A stretch of DNA of 64,000 nucleotides from Bacillota bacterium (GTDB taxonomy: Bacteria > Bacillota > Clostridia > Oscillospirales > Ruminococcaceae): NCBI GenBank assembly GCA_023433405.1, contig JAEZCT010000027.1:33096-97095 (forward strand), given 5' to 3'. Both the position numbers and the translations under genes were made by a program. Numbering within the stretch: the first letter of the stretch is position 1; each line of letters opens with the position of its first letter. The notes below the pieces were generated by a model. That model was given only the letters and a program-made list of their open reading frames with translations. It ran no database searches and was not told the origin of the DNA. This document shows positions 53,539-61,721 of this stretch, one piece after another.

Positions 53539-53600
53539 AGTATTTAGTCCTTTCAAATTCAATGCAGTTAATATACTTTACGAATTATTTGCCGACATTT

Positions 53601-54941
53601 TTACAAGGCGTTTATGTCAAACCCGCCAAAGGAGGTTCCGTTAAGCTCCTCCACCGCCCCGGCCAGGGTTCTGTTATAGATGCTCTGCACCAGGTCCTCC
53701 GAAAGCGGCACCTCGCTTTGCTCGCCGGTTTTCATATCTTTTAGCTTCGCCACGCCCTCGGTCAGCTCGTTATCGCCAATAACGATGGTGTATGCGGCAT
53801 GCAGCTTGTCGGCGTACTTCATTTGCGCCTTCAGGCTTCTTCCCATCAGGTCGGTTTCGGCGTAAAAGCCCTCGGTGCGCAACAGCTTTGTAAGGGCAAA
53901 CGCCTTTTGCTTTGCCGCTTCCCCCATTGGCGCAAGGTATACCTCGCAGGTTCTATCCTTAGGATATTCGCCACCCGCGGCATCCAGCACCATTAACAGC
54001 CGCCCAATGCCCATGCCAAAGCCAAGGGCGGGGGTGGGGCTGCCGCCCAGCGCCTCCACAAGGCCGTTATACCGTCCTCCGCCGCACACCGTGCCCTGCG
54101 CGCCGATGGCATTTGACACAAACTCAAACACCGTGTTGGTGTAATAATCAAGCCCCCGCACCAGCGTTGGGTCAAGCTCATAGGCAATGCCCGCCGCATC
54201 CAGCCGCATTTTAACGCCGTCAAAGTGTGTGCGGCAGTCGTCGCAGATATAGTCAAGCACCTTGGGCGCGTCCTTTGCTATACGCTGACAAACCGGGCTT
54301 TTGCAATCCAAAATGCGCATGGGGTTCTTTTCAAGCCTGCCCTTGCAGGTTTCGCAAAGCTCCCCGGCGTTTTGGGTAAAATACTCCCGCAGCGCCTTGT
54401 GGTACTCGGCGCGGCAATCGGGGCAGCCAATGGAGTTTAGCTTTAAGGTCAACGCCGTCGCGCCCAGGGTGGTGAGAATCTCCTGCCCCAGGGCAATCAC
54501 CTCCGCGTCCGCGTCCGGGGCAGCGGGGCCAAACATCTCAACGCCAAACTGGGTAAATTCCCGCCAGCGTCCCGCCTGAGGCTTTTCGTAGCGAAAGCAG
54601 CTAGAAATATAGCAGGTTTTTAAGGGCAGCGCGTCGCCCAGAAGTCCGTGCTCCATCACCGCGCGCACCACGCCCGCCGTCCCCTCCGGGCGCAGGGTGA
54701 CAGACCTGCCTCCCTTATCCGCAAAGGTGTACATCTCCTTTTGCACCACGTCGGTGGTGTCGCCAACCGAGCGGTCAAACAGCTCGGTGTGCTCAAAGGT
54801 AGGGGTGCGCACCTCCGAAAATCCGTAAAGCCCGGCAGTCTCCAGCGCGGTTTGCTCCACAAACCGCACCTTTGCGCTCTGGCTGGGCAATACATCCTGT
54901 GTACCGCGGGGTGCCTGTGTGAGTAAAGCCATTTTGCTCAT
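53601..54941 (-). CDS. hisS: Histidyl-tRNA synthetase
   Basis: A 446-residue class II synthetase. Motif 1 lies in VRTPTFEHTELFDRSVGD, motif 2 in CYISSCFRYEKPQAGRWREF and the histidine-specific motifs are LVRGLDYYTNTVFEFV (near 262) and GGGRYNGLVEALGG (near 288). A four-cysteine zinc-like cluster CPDC and CETC, extended by CKSPVC and ICDDC, is inserted in the middle, as in some Firmicute HisRS. GAAGGATGG precedes the ATG. A T-box lies upstream. Confidence 0.96.
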   Translation of the reverse strand: MSKMALLTQAPRGTQDVLPSQSAKVRFVEQTALETAGLYGFSEVRTPTFEHTELFDRSVGDTTDVVQKEMYTFADKGGRSVTLRPEGTAGVVRAVMEHGLLGDALPLKTCYISSCFRYEKPQAGRWREFTQFGVEMFGPAAPDADAEVIALGQEILTTLGATALTLKLNSIGCPDCRAEYHKALREYFTQNAGELCETCKGRLEKNPMRILDCKSPVCQRIAKDAPKVLDYICDDCRTHFDGVKMRLDAAGIAYELDPTLVRGLDYYTNTVFEFVSNAIGAQGTVCGGGRYNGLVEALGGSPTPALGFGMGIGRLLMVLDAAGGEYPKDRTCEVYLAPMGEAAKQKAFALTKLLRTEGFYAETDLMGRSLKAQMKYADKLHAAYTIVIGDNELTEGVAKLKDMKTGEQSEVPLSEDLVQSIYNRTLAGAVEELNGTSFGGFDINAL

Positions 54942-54997
54942 CCATCCTTCCCTGTTCTTATCATAAGAAATATCGTCAAGGTTTTAAACGATAAATA

Positions 54998-55275
54998 AAA
55001 CAATCCCGTCCCTCATAAAGGGACGGGATAACCCGTGGTGCCACCCTAAGTTGGGCGCGATGCGCCCCGCTCAAAAGCCCCCTTAACGCGGAGAAACGGC
55101 AGGGCTCGCGGAATTTGTCTTCCCACCCCAAACGCAACGCATAAACGGGCTTTCAGCCGCGGCCCGTTTTCTCTTTTTCGCCGCATCCGCGCATAGGGGG
55201 TACTTGGTTCCCGCTGTTTCTGCGGCAAAGAGCCGCGAAGCGTCCCACTTTATATTTGTTGTAGGCAATTTAACA
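54998..55275 (-). promoter_or_regulatory. T-box leader controlling hisS-aspS
   Basis: On the minus strand AGGGTGGCACCACGGG (55031-55046 region) is the conserved T-box antiterminator sequence. It is followed by the terminator ATCCCGTCCCTTTATGAGGGACGGGAT and TTGTTTT. A structured stem I region extends to about 55275, with GGAACCAAGTAC near 55205. Uncharged tRNA-His is expected to bind and allow read-through. I could not assign the specifier codon with certainty. Confidence 0.85.
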
Positions 55276-55361
55276 AGTTGAAATACATAATAATGCGCCG
55301 CGCGCCTGTTACTTGGCTCAATTATAGTCAATCACGCCGCTTCTGTCAAGACAAAGAAAGG

Positions 55362-56348
55362 CTATGCCAAAATCTCCTCAATGCGCGCAAGCTCCTCCGG
55401 CGAAAAATCCAGCCGCCTGAGTGTTTCCACATTCTGCGCAATCTGTTCGGTTCGGCTTACGCCGATTAGCACGCTGTTTACTCTGCCGCCCCGCAGCACC
55501 CAGGCAAGGGCAAGCTGGGCAAGGCTTTGCCCCCGCTCTGCGGCAAGAGCCGCCAGCCTGCGCGTTTTTTCCACCACCTCGGGGGTAATGCTTTGCTCGG
55601 ATAAAAACACACTGGCCCCCGCCGCGCGGGAATCCTTGGGGATGCCGTCGTTATACTTGCCGGATAAAACGCCTTGGGCAAGGGGAGAAAAGGCTATGCT
55701 GCCCACGCCCTGCTCCTCCAGCACATCCAGCACCGCCTCGTTTGTGCGGTTGAGCATGGAGTAGTTCATCTGGTGAATGAGGCAGTGCACACCCATGCCC
55801 TTTAACAGCTCACACGCCCTGCGGGTATCCTCGGGGCCGTAGTTGCTAATGCCCACATACAGCGCCTTGCCGCTTTTAACAATATGCGCAAGCGCATCCA
55901 TGGATTCCTCGAGCGGGGTTTCGTGGTCGGGGCGGTGGTGGTAAAACAGGTCCACATAATCAAGCCCCAAGCGCTTAAGGCTTTGCTCAAGGCTTGAAAC
56001 CAGGTATTTTTTGCTGCCAAAATCGCCGTAGGGGCCTTCCCACATATGGTAGCCCGCCTTGGTGGAGATAAAAAGCTCGTCCCGGTAGGGGGCAAGCTCG
56101 GCTTTTAAAACGCGCCCAAGGGTTTCTTCCGCACTGCCCGGGGCGGGGCCGTAGTTGTTTGCAAGGTCGAAATGGTTAATGCCCATATCAAAGGAGGTCA
56201 TGAGCATCCGCTTGCTTTCCTCGTAGGGGGAGACACTGCCAAAGTTATGCCATAGCCCAAGGCTTACCGCGGGCAGCTTCACGCCGCTTTTGCCGCAGCG
56301 GTTGTACCGCATGGTTTCGTAGCGTTTTGCATTTGCTGTGTAATTCAT
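55362..56348 (-). CDS. Aldo/keto reductase (YghZ-type)
   Basis: A 328-residue NADPH-dependent reductase. The N-terminus MRYNRCGKSGVKLPAVSLGL and WHNFG match the YghZ/L-glyceraldehyde-3-phosphate reductase group. Catalytic residues are in INHFDLANNYGPAPGSAEE (Asp, Tyr), LFISTKAGYHMWEGPYGDFG (Lys) and DYVDLFYHHRPDHETP (His). The C-terminal LALAWVLRGGRVNSVLIGVS binds the cofactor. It likely detoxifies aldehydes such as methylglyoxal or handles trioses. It is monocistronic. Confidence 0.93.
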   Translation of the reverse strand: MNYTANAKRYETMRYNRCGKSGVKLPAVSLGLWHNFGSVSPYEESKRMLMTSFDMGINHFDLANNYGPAPGSAEETLGRVLKAELAPYRDELFISTKAGYHMWEGPYGDFGSKKYLVSSLEQSLKRLGLDYVDLFYHHRPDHETPLEESMDALAHIVKSGKALYVGISNYGPEDTRRACELLKGMGVHCLIHQMNYSMLNRTNEAVLDVLEEQGVGSIAFSPLAQGVLSGKYNDGIPKDSRAAGASVFLSEQSITPEVVEKTRRLAALAAERGQSLAQLALAWVLRGGRVNSVLIGVSRTEQIAQNVETLRRLDFSPEELARIEEILA

Positions 56349-56502
56349 AGGTTTTATCCTTTCTGTATCCTTGCTTCGTTATTTTCTCGGTATGCTTTGC
56401 CTTTGAGCGTGGCTTGCATCAGCCGCGGCCGTTAAGGGTATTATACACCTATTTATGATGTCGCAAAACCCCTGTCGCGTTTTTTCTAAAGCGGCAAATG
56501 GC

Positions 56503-56551
56503 AAAAAGGCACAATGGGGCGGCAATACAACTGTTCGCCCCATCGTGCTGA
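56503..56551 (-). terminator. Terminator of spoIIP
   Basis: GCACAATGGGGCG pairs with CGCCCCATCGTGC (one mismatch). On the minus strand it is followed by CTTTTTGCC, 55 bp after the stop. Confidence 0.8.
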
Positions 56552-56605
56552 TTTTATTTTGAATAGGGAATTTTTCGCGCCGCTTTTAGACTCCCTGCAT
56601 TTTTT

Positions 56606-57781
56606 CTATTTGCCAAGGTACTGATTAAACAGGCTCACAAGGCTTTTGCCGACCAGCTCCCCGGAATATTGCGCCTCTGCCAGCGTGTTGCCGTGGCTGC
56701 CAATCTCAATAAGCAGCGCGCCGGAGGAAAGGTTTTGGTTATACCTGCGGTAACAGAACATCACCGGGCGTGTCAGCCCGGGAAACAGGGTTTCCATCTC
56801 ATTTTGCAGTCGTGCGGCAAAACGGAGGTTCGATTTCCAGCCGGGATAATTCATGGTGCCGTCGTCGCAGCCCGATATAATCATCACCTGTGCGGCGTCC
56901 TTTCCGTCTATCCTTGTTACAGCGCTCAGGCGGTTGCCGTCGCGCTCAATCGCGTCGCGGTGGATATCCAACACCACCTTGATGGTGGGGTATTGCTTTA
57001 AATAGCTTTGTATGGTTTTCGCGCTGCGGTCATAGCTGCCGTTATAGGAGGGGTAGTCGTGCTGGGTAGCGTCGTGCAGGGTGGCAATGCCCGCTGCCTC
57101 CAGCTCGCTTGCAATAATGGCTCCTACACTCACGATATTTTGCGTATCATCCCGGTTGCGGCTGTTGTAATCCTTATCAAAATACTCGGTGCCGGGTTCA
57201 AAGCTTTCGGTTGCGTGGGTGTGCAGAATAAGCACCTGAGGCTTATTGTTTTTATAGATGCGAAAGGCAATCTCCTTTTGCATAATGTCGCTAATGTCTG
57301 AGGACGAAAGCTTGGTGGAGTTTTTAACCAGCCCATTTTTAAAGGGCAGATACAGCGAGGAGCCGGCGCTGTCAAGGTGCAGGTTCTCGCGCAGGATACT
57401 GCCTGCGTTAGCGGGCTTTTGAACCGTCCCTGCGCCCGGCTGTGTCTGTACGGCCGGAACCGCCTGAGAGGATGAGGCGGCGGGGGGGGATGAAGAGGGC
57501 AGAAGGTCCTCGGCGTTTTCCACCGGCTCGCTGTCCTCGCTATGGTTTTCATTCACAAGGTCGGGCAGGTAGATCTCGTCGTCCTCCGGCGTATCGCTGT
57601 CGTAAAAAATTGAGATGCTTCCGTCTGGCAGGGCAAGCCCTGCCGAAAGAGCCAGAATACGGTCGGCAAGACCATCGGTTTGCCGTATGGCTTGGTACAC
57701 AGTAAAAAGCCCCGCCCCCAGAACCACCAGAGTCAGCGCAACCGGCACATATTTTGTAATATCAAGCCTGCTTCGCCGCAT
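56606..57781 (-). CDS. spoIIP: Stage II sporulation protein P
   Basis: A 391-residue protein with one N-terminal membrane helix (YVPVALTLVVLGAGLFTVYQ, about residues 10-30). A Ser/Pro/Glu-rich linker follows, then a conserved amidase-endopeptidase domain. Key segments are VLILHTHATESFEP (about 185; His), VVLDIHRDAIERDG, VMIISGCDDGTMNYPGWKSN and LLIEIGSHGNTLAEAQYSGE (catalytic Glu). With SpoIID and SpoIIM it drives engulfment by degrading septal peptidoglycan in the mother cell. Its presence supports a spore-former. It stands alone with its own terminator. Confidence 0.95.
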   Translation of the reverse strand: MRRSRLDITKYVPVALTLVVLGAGLFTVYQAIRQTDGLADRILALSAGLALPDGSISIFYDSDTPEDDEIYLPDLVNENHSEDSEPVENAEDLLPSSSPPAASSSQAVPAVQTQPGAGTVQKPANAGSILRENLHLDSAGSSLYLPFKNGLVKNSTKLSSSDISDIMQKEIAFRIYKNNKPQVLILHTHATESFEPGTEYFDKDYNSRNRDDTQNIVSVGAIIASELEAAGIATLHDATQHDYPSYNGSYDRSAKTIQSYLKQYPTIKVVLDIHRDAIERDGNRLSAVTRIDGKDAAQVMIISGCDDGTMNYPGWKSNLRFAARLQNEMETLFPGLTRPVMFCYRRYNQNLSSGALLIEIGSHGNTLAEAQYSGELVGKSLVSLFNQYLGK

Positions 57782-57831
57782 ACCATCCTCCGTGCTATAG
57801 ACGCCGGACTTTGTCCACGATTCTATGGTTT

Positions 57832-58314
57832 ATTGAAGTATCCCCGTAACCAGCACCAAAATAGGCTGGTGTGGGAAAAAAGGAAGAACTAAAGACCAGG
57901 GCGAAAAGCAAGGGCAAAATACGCAGGGCAACAGGATTTTGCCGAAGGGTAAAAATGATAAATAATTTTTGGAAAAAATTATTTATCATTTTCGCAAGCG
58001 CGTAACGCAGCTACCCCATTTAGCTTTACGCGCTTGCGCCGAAGGTTCTTATACTAATAACCGATTTAAAAGTGTATAAAAATCATGTAAAAAGCTTTAG
58101 TTTATGGGTTTTAGCTTGATTTTTATCTACACTTTTTGAGGGGAGTAGTATTGGTCACAAAAGCCGTGCTTCGTTTGCCCTTGCTTTGAGTGGGTGCAGG
58201 GTGTCCCTGCTTCGCTTTTTCTAAATTGCTTACTTTTCTCGAACAAGAAAAGTAAGCCGCCTGTCGGCGCGGGAGCCGACGTTCCAACAATTTGATGATG
58301 ATTACCTAAAAGCC
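57832..58314 (+). repeat. Element X, copy 3, interrupted by element A
   Basis: The left half (57832-58049) runs from CCCCGTAACCAGCACCAAA through the AT-rich hairpin and the CGCAAGCGCGTAA hairpin. Then comes a complete element A (58052-58150), and the right half resumes at GGTCACAAAAGCCGTGCTTC to GATGATTACCTAAAAGCC. Removing element A restores an X of about 380 bp, matching copy 2. Confidence 0.92.
58052..58150 (+). repeat. Element A, copy 13, inserted in X
   Basis: TACTAATAACCGATTTAAAAG opens and GGGGAGTAGTA closes the copy; flanks are TTA and TTG. It carries GTGT/ACAC as in copy 9 and the same TTGGTCACA right junction. Confidence 0.93.
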
Positions 58315-58435
58315 GACCAAATCATAAAGTTTTATATCGGCTTTTGGATAAAATCATACCTATCGCCTCAATAAGAGGAAAACAAAATCTTTACAGGAGG
58401 GAGCCCTTGCGCCCTTCGGGAAAGGAATGCTCGTT

Positions 58436-59167
58436 ATGTTATCAGTTTTATGCTGTGATGACAACAAGGAACATCTCGAGCTGCTCAAGCAGGCTTTTAG
58501 TGAGATTCGTGTCGGAGAGGCGCTAAACACCGAGTTTTTTCTGGGCTACACCCAGCTTGGCAATTATGTGGCGGAAAAGGGGCAGACGGTGGACGTAATT
58601 CTCTGCCCCGTAAAGCCCGGGCAGGAGGACGGCCTGTGGACACTGTATGAGATTAAATACTGGTTCCCGAACATTCAGGTAATCTTTATGTCGGCGGCGG
58701 CGGAGATGTGTGAGGTAACCTACGCGGTGGAGCACATCTATTTTTTGCATAAGCCGGTGCGCCTTGCGGCACTGCGGGAGGCGCTTGGCATAGCGGCCCG
58801 GGAGGTGCGAAGCCACCGCCCCCATTACCTGAGCGTGCGCGAAAAGGGCAGGCTGAGAACCATCGACTCCTCCAATATTCTGTATGTGGAATCGAGGGTG
58901 CGAGAGGTGCTTATTATTGAAAACTGCACGGAGTCGGTGGTATATAACCGCATTAACGACCTTGCAAAGCAGCTGGATGAACGGTTTATTGCCTGCCATA
59001 AAAGCTATATTGTCAACCTGGAAAAGGTGCAGACCCTCGACCCGCTGCAATGCACCCTGTGCAACGGCACACGCATTCCCATCTCCCGCGCGCGGTTTGA
59101 GGAGACAAAGAACCGCTTTTATACCCTTCGTGCGTCGATAAAGTACGGGCAGGGACAGCGGTCTTAA
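58436..59167 (+). CDS. LytTR response regulator with a phospho-acceptor-less receiver
   Basis: A 243-residue regulator. The receiver (residues 1-120) keeps the acidic pair in SVLCCDDNKEHLELL and the Lys of LHKPVRLAALRE. But the acceptor segment reads VDVILCPVKPGQEDGLW, so the position of the conserved Asp is Pro. Residues about 130-235 are a LytTR DNA-binding domain (GRLRTIDSSNILYVESRVRE ... ERFIACHKSYIVNLEKVQTL). The protein should bind DNA without standard phosphorylation. No sensor kinase is nearby. The ATG at 58436 has AAAGGA at 10 bp; the ATG at 58427 is too close to the ribosome site. It lies just downstream of X copy 3. Confidence 0.88.
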   Translation: MLSVLCCDDNKEHLELLKQAFSEIRVGEALNTEFFLGYTQLGNYVAEKGQTVDVILCPVKPGQEDGLWTLYEIKYWFPNIQVIFMSAAAEMCEVTYAVEHIYFLHKPVRLAALREALGIAAREVRSHRPHYLSVREKGRLRTIDSSNILYVESRVREVLIIENCTESVVYNRINDLAKQLDERFIACHKSYIVNLEKVQTLDPLQCTLCNGTRIPISRARFEETKNRFYTLRASIKYGQGQRS

Positions 59168-59245
59168 TACTATTTTCCGTTTAAAAGAATCAAAAACGAT
59201 AAGCCGCACGGCAGCGTGGAGTATAGCCGCCGTGCGGCTTATCAT
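59168..59245 (+). terminator. Terminator after the LytTR gene, next to a decayed A end
   Basis: GATAAGCCGCACGGC pairs with GCCGTGCGGCTTATC around GCGTGGAGTATA, with a T-rich tail. Directly before it, TACTATTTTCCGTTTAAAAG resembles the left end of element A with the rest lost. Confidence 0.85.
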
Positions 59246-59324
59246 TTGCTTTTGTGAGGTCATTTTAAAATTAAAGGCAAAAATTAATCTTACAGAATAA
59301 TTAGCAAACATATTGTGTGCTCTC

Positions 59325-59354
59325 TTGACAAGTGAATAGAAATTGGTGTATCAT
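59325..59354 (+). promoter_or_regulatory. Promoter of the MarR-ABC operon
   Basis: A consensus TTGACA (59325-59330) and TATCAT (59349-59354) are 18 bp apart, about 100 bp before the marR start. The operator at 59360 begins directly at the expected transcription start. Confidence 0.75.
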
Positions 59355-59359
59355 CAATA

Positions 59360-59394
59360 ACAGTAAACCGGTTAACAGTTAACCGGCTTACTGT
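59360..59394. promoter_or_regulatory. Probable MarR operator (17-1-17 inverted repeat)
   Basis: ACAGTAAACCGGTTAAC, A, GTTAACCGGCTTACTGT: 16 of 17 positions are complementary. It lies at the start of transcription, so binding would block initiation. It is almost certainly the site for the MarR protein encoded next. Confidence 0.85.
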
Positions 59395-59456
59395 TGTATT
59401 TTTTAAAAGGCAATTGTAATATAGAGCCCGTGTTAATTTGAAAGGGGGTTAGCCAT

Positions 59457-59966
59457 TTGCGCGAGGAGATCACTCGGCTTACCAAACGCATGAACCGGCT
59501 GCATCTGCTTTTGCGGGTTACCGTCCACCGCCTTATGATGGAAAGAGGGCTGTACTTCGGGCAGCTGCCTATACTCGAGTTTGCAATGGAGCATGAAGGG
59601 TGTACCCAAAACGACCTGGCTGAGTTTATGCAGGTGACGCCGCCCTCCGTGGCACGCTCGGTGATGCGTATGCAGCGAACGGGGCTTCTCAACGTGACTC
59701 AGGATGAGAAAAACCGCCGCAAGAACCGCATTATTGTAACCGAGAAGGGGAGGGAGATGGCCCTTTTATGCGGCAACGATATTAAGCAGATAGAACAGCA
59801 AATGTTTGCCGGCTTTGCAAAGGAGGAGGTTCAGCGGCTTTGCGGGTATATCGAGCGGCTGACGGCCAATTTGGAGACCGACGCGTTCAAGGACCGCTCG
59901 TTTTTTTCCCTTGTAGCCGAAATGAAGGAAATGCAGACAAAAGAGAAGGTAAAAGACAAACCATAA
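59457..59966 (+). CDS. MarR family transcriptional repressor
   Basis: A 169-residue regulator with a winged helix-turn-helix: HEGCTQNDLAEFMQVTPPSV (recognition region, about residues 43-62), RSVMRMQRTGLLNVTQDEKN and the wing RRKNRIIVTEKGREMALLC. It begins at TTG 59457 with AAAGGGGG upstream. It is the first gene of a tricistronic unit with two ABC exporter genes, 30 bp before the next. MarR repressors in this setting respond to the drug or toxic compound pumped out by the exporter. Confidence 0.92.
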   Translation: MREEITRLTKRMNRLHLLLRVTVHRLMMERGLYFGQLPILEFAMEHEGCTQNDLAEFMQVTPPSVARSVMRMQRTGLLNVTQDEKNRRKNRIIVTEKGREMALLCGNDIKQIEQQMFAGFAKEEVQRLCGYIERLTANLETDAFKDRSFFSLVAEMKEMQTKEKVKDKP

Positions 59967-59996
59967 AGGGACTCGAAAAATAGGAGGCAGAGGCGC

Positions 59997-61721
59997 ATGA
60001 ACAAACTGCTGCGCAGCTTACGACCATTTTTAATTTTTGCACTGCTCGGGCCCATTGCAATCATCGGGGAGGTACTACTTGAGATTCGCATTCCCCTATT
60101 GATGGCGGATATTGTGGATGTGGGCATTACAAACCGCGATATCGACTATGTTTTGCGGCAGGGGGGGCTTATGCTTCTCATGTCGCTTATTTCGCTCGCA
60201 TTCGGGGCATCCGCGGCGTACCTGTCGGCGCGGGGGGGCATTGGCTTTGGCAGTGAGGTTCGAAAGAGCCTGTTTAACAAGGTGCAGTCGTTTTCATATT
60301 CCAACATCGACCGGTTTAGCACCGCGTCACTGATAACCCGGCTGACCACCGACGTTAACAACCTGCAAAACGCGTTTATAATGTGCATTCGCCTGTTGGT
60401 GCGCGCCCCGGTCATGCTGGTAAGCGCCACACTCATGGCGTACAGCATTAAGCCCAATTTGGTTACGATATTCTTTGCGGCAATCCCCTTTTTGGTGCTG
60501 TGCATGAGTATCATAATGGTGGTGGCCTTTCCGCGCTTTGAGGTGATGCTTAAAAAGTACGATAAGCTCAATGCCTCGGTACAGGAAAACCTCATCGGCA
60601 TTCGCGTGGTCAAGGCGTTTGTTCGCGCCCCGTATGAGAAAAAGAAGTTTAAGGATACCAACGACGCCGTCATGCAGGCGCAGATGCGCGCGGAACGGGT
60701 TGTTGTTATGGGCTTTCCGCTCATGATGTTTACCATGTTTGCCTGCATCACCGCAATTTTATGGTTCGGCGGGCAGATGATTATCTCGCAAGAGATGGAG
60801 GTCGGCCAGCTTCTTAGCTTTATAACATATATCACGCAGGTGTTAATCTCCCTGATGATGCTTTCTATGGTGCTGGTGACCATGGTCATCTCCCGCGCCT
60901 CGGTAGGCCGTATCATTGAGGTATTAAACGAAAGCAGCGATATCAGCGACGGCGGCGAGCCCTCGGCGGAGGTTGCCGACGGCTCCATAGAGTTTGTGGA
61001 CGTAGCCTTTCAATACAGCGCAGCCGCCGAGGAGCTTACCCTGGAAGGGATTAACCTGCGCATTGCCCCGGGTGAAACCGTAGGAGTTATTGGCGGAACC
61101 GGCTCGGCGAAAACCACGCTGGTTCAGCTGATACCCCGGCTATATGACACAACGGGGGGTACGGTGCTGGTAGGCGGACGGGATGTGCGGGAGTATCGGC
61201 TGGATGCGCTGCGAAACGCCGTAGGCATGGTGCTGCAAAAGAACGTGCTGTTTACCGGCCCCATTATTGAAAACCTGCGCTGGGGCAACCCTGAGGCAAG
61301 CATGGAGGAGGTGGAGTGGGCATGTAAGGCCGCCGCCGCCCATGACTTTATTACAAGCTTTCCAAACGGCTACGATACGGAGCTTGGTCAGGGGGGCGTA
61401 AACGTATCGGGCGGACAAAAGCAGCGGCTTTGCATTGCCCGCGCCCTGCTCAAGCGCCCTAAAATACTGATACTAGACGACAGTACCAGCGCGGTGGATA
61501 CCGCCACCGACGCGAAAATTCGCGCCTCGTTTGCGGCGGAGCTTGCCGACACCACAAAGATTATTATCGCCCAGCGTATCGCCTCGGTGCGGGACGCGGA
61601 TAAAATTGTTGTGATGGATGACGGGCATATCTCGGATATCGGCAGCCATGAGGAGCTGCTTGAACGCAGTGAAATCTATCGGGATGTATTTACCTCCCAG
61701 CAGAAAGGGGTGGCGCAGTAA
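59997..61721 (+). CDS. Heterodimeric ABC exporter, subunit 1 (degenerate ATPase site)
   Basis: A 574-residue half-transporter: six membrane helices (residues 15-310) followed by an ABC ATPase (about 330-570). Walker A is GVIGGTGSAKTTLVQLI, the signature is VSGGQKQRLCIARALLK, Walker B is LILDDSTSAVDTATD and the H-loop is IIAQRIASV. The catalytic Glu after Walker B is Asp and the H-loop His is Gln. These changes mark the non-hydrolysing subunit of heterodimeric exporters such as BmrC/BmrD. The stop overlaps the start of subunit 2 by one base. It should export drugs, peptides or lipids. Confidence 0.94.
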   Translation: MNKLLRSLRPFLIFALLGPIAIIGEVLLEIRIPLLMADIVDVGITNRDIDYVLRQGGLMLLMSLISLAFGASAAYLSARGGIGFGSEVRKSLFNKVQSFSYSNIDRFSTASLITRLTTDVNNLQNAFIMCIRLLVRAPVMLVSATLMAYSIKPNLVTIFFAAIPFLVLCMSIIMVVAFPRFEVMLKKYDKLNASVQENLIGIRVVKAFVRAPYEKKKFKDTNDAVMQAQMRAERVVVMGFPLMMFTMFACITAILWFGGQMIISQEMEVGQLLSFITYITQVLISLMMLSMVLVTMVISRASVGRIIEVLNESSDISDGGEPSAEVADGSIEFVDVAFQYSAAAEELTLEGINLRIAPGETVGVIGGTGSAKTTLVQLIPRLYDTTGGTVLVGGRDVREYRLDALRNAVGMVLQKNVLFTGPIIENLRWGNPEASMEEVEWACKAAAAHDFITSFPNGYDTELGQGGVNVSGGQKQRLCIARALLKRPKILILDDSTSAVDTATDAKIRASFAAELADTTKIIIAQRIASVRDADKIVVMDDGHISDIGSHEELLERSEIYRDVFTSQQKGVAQ

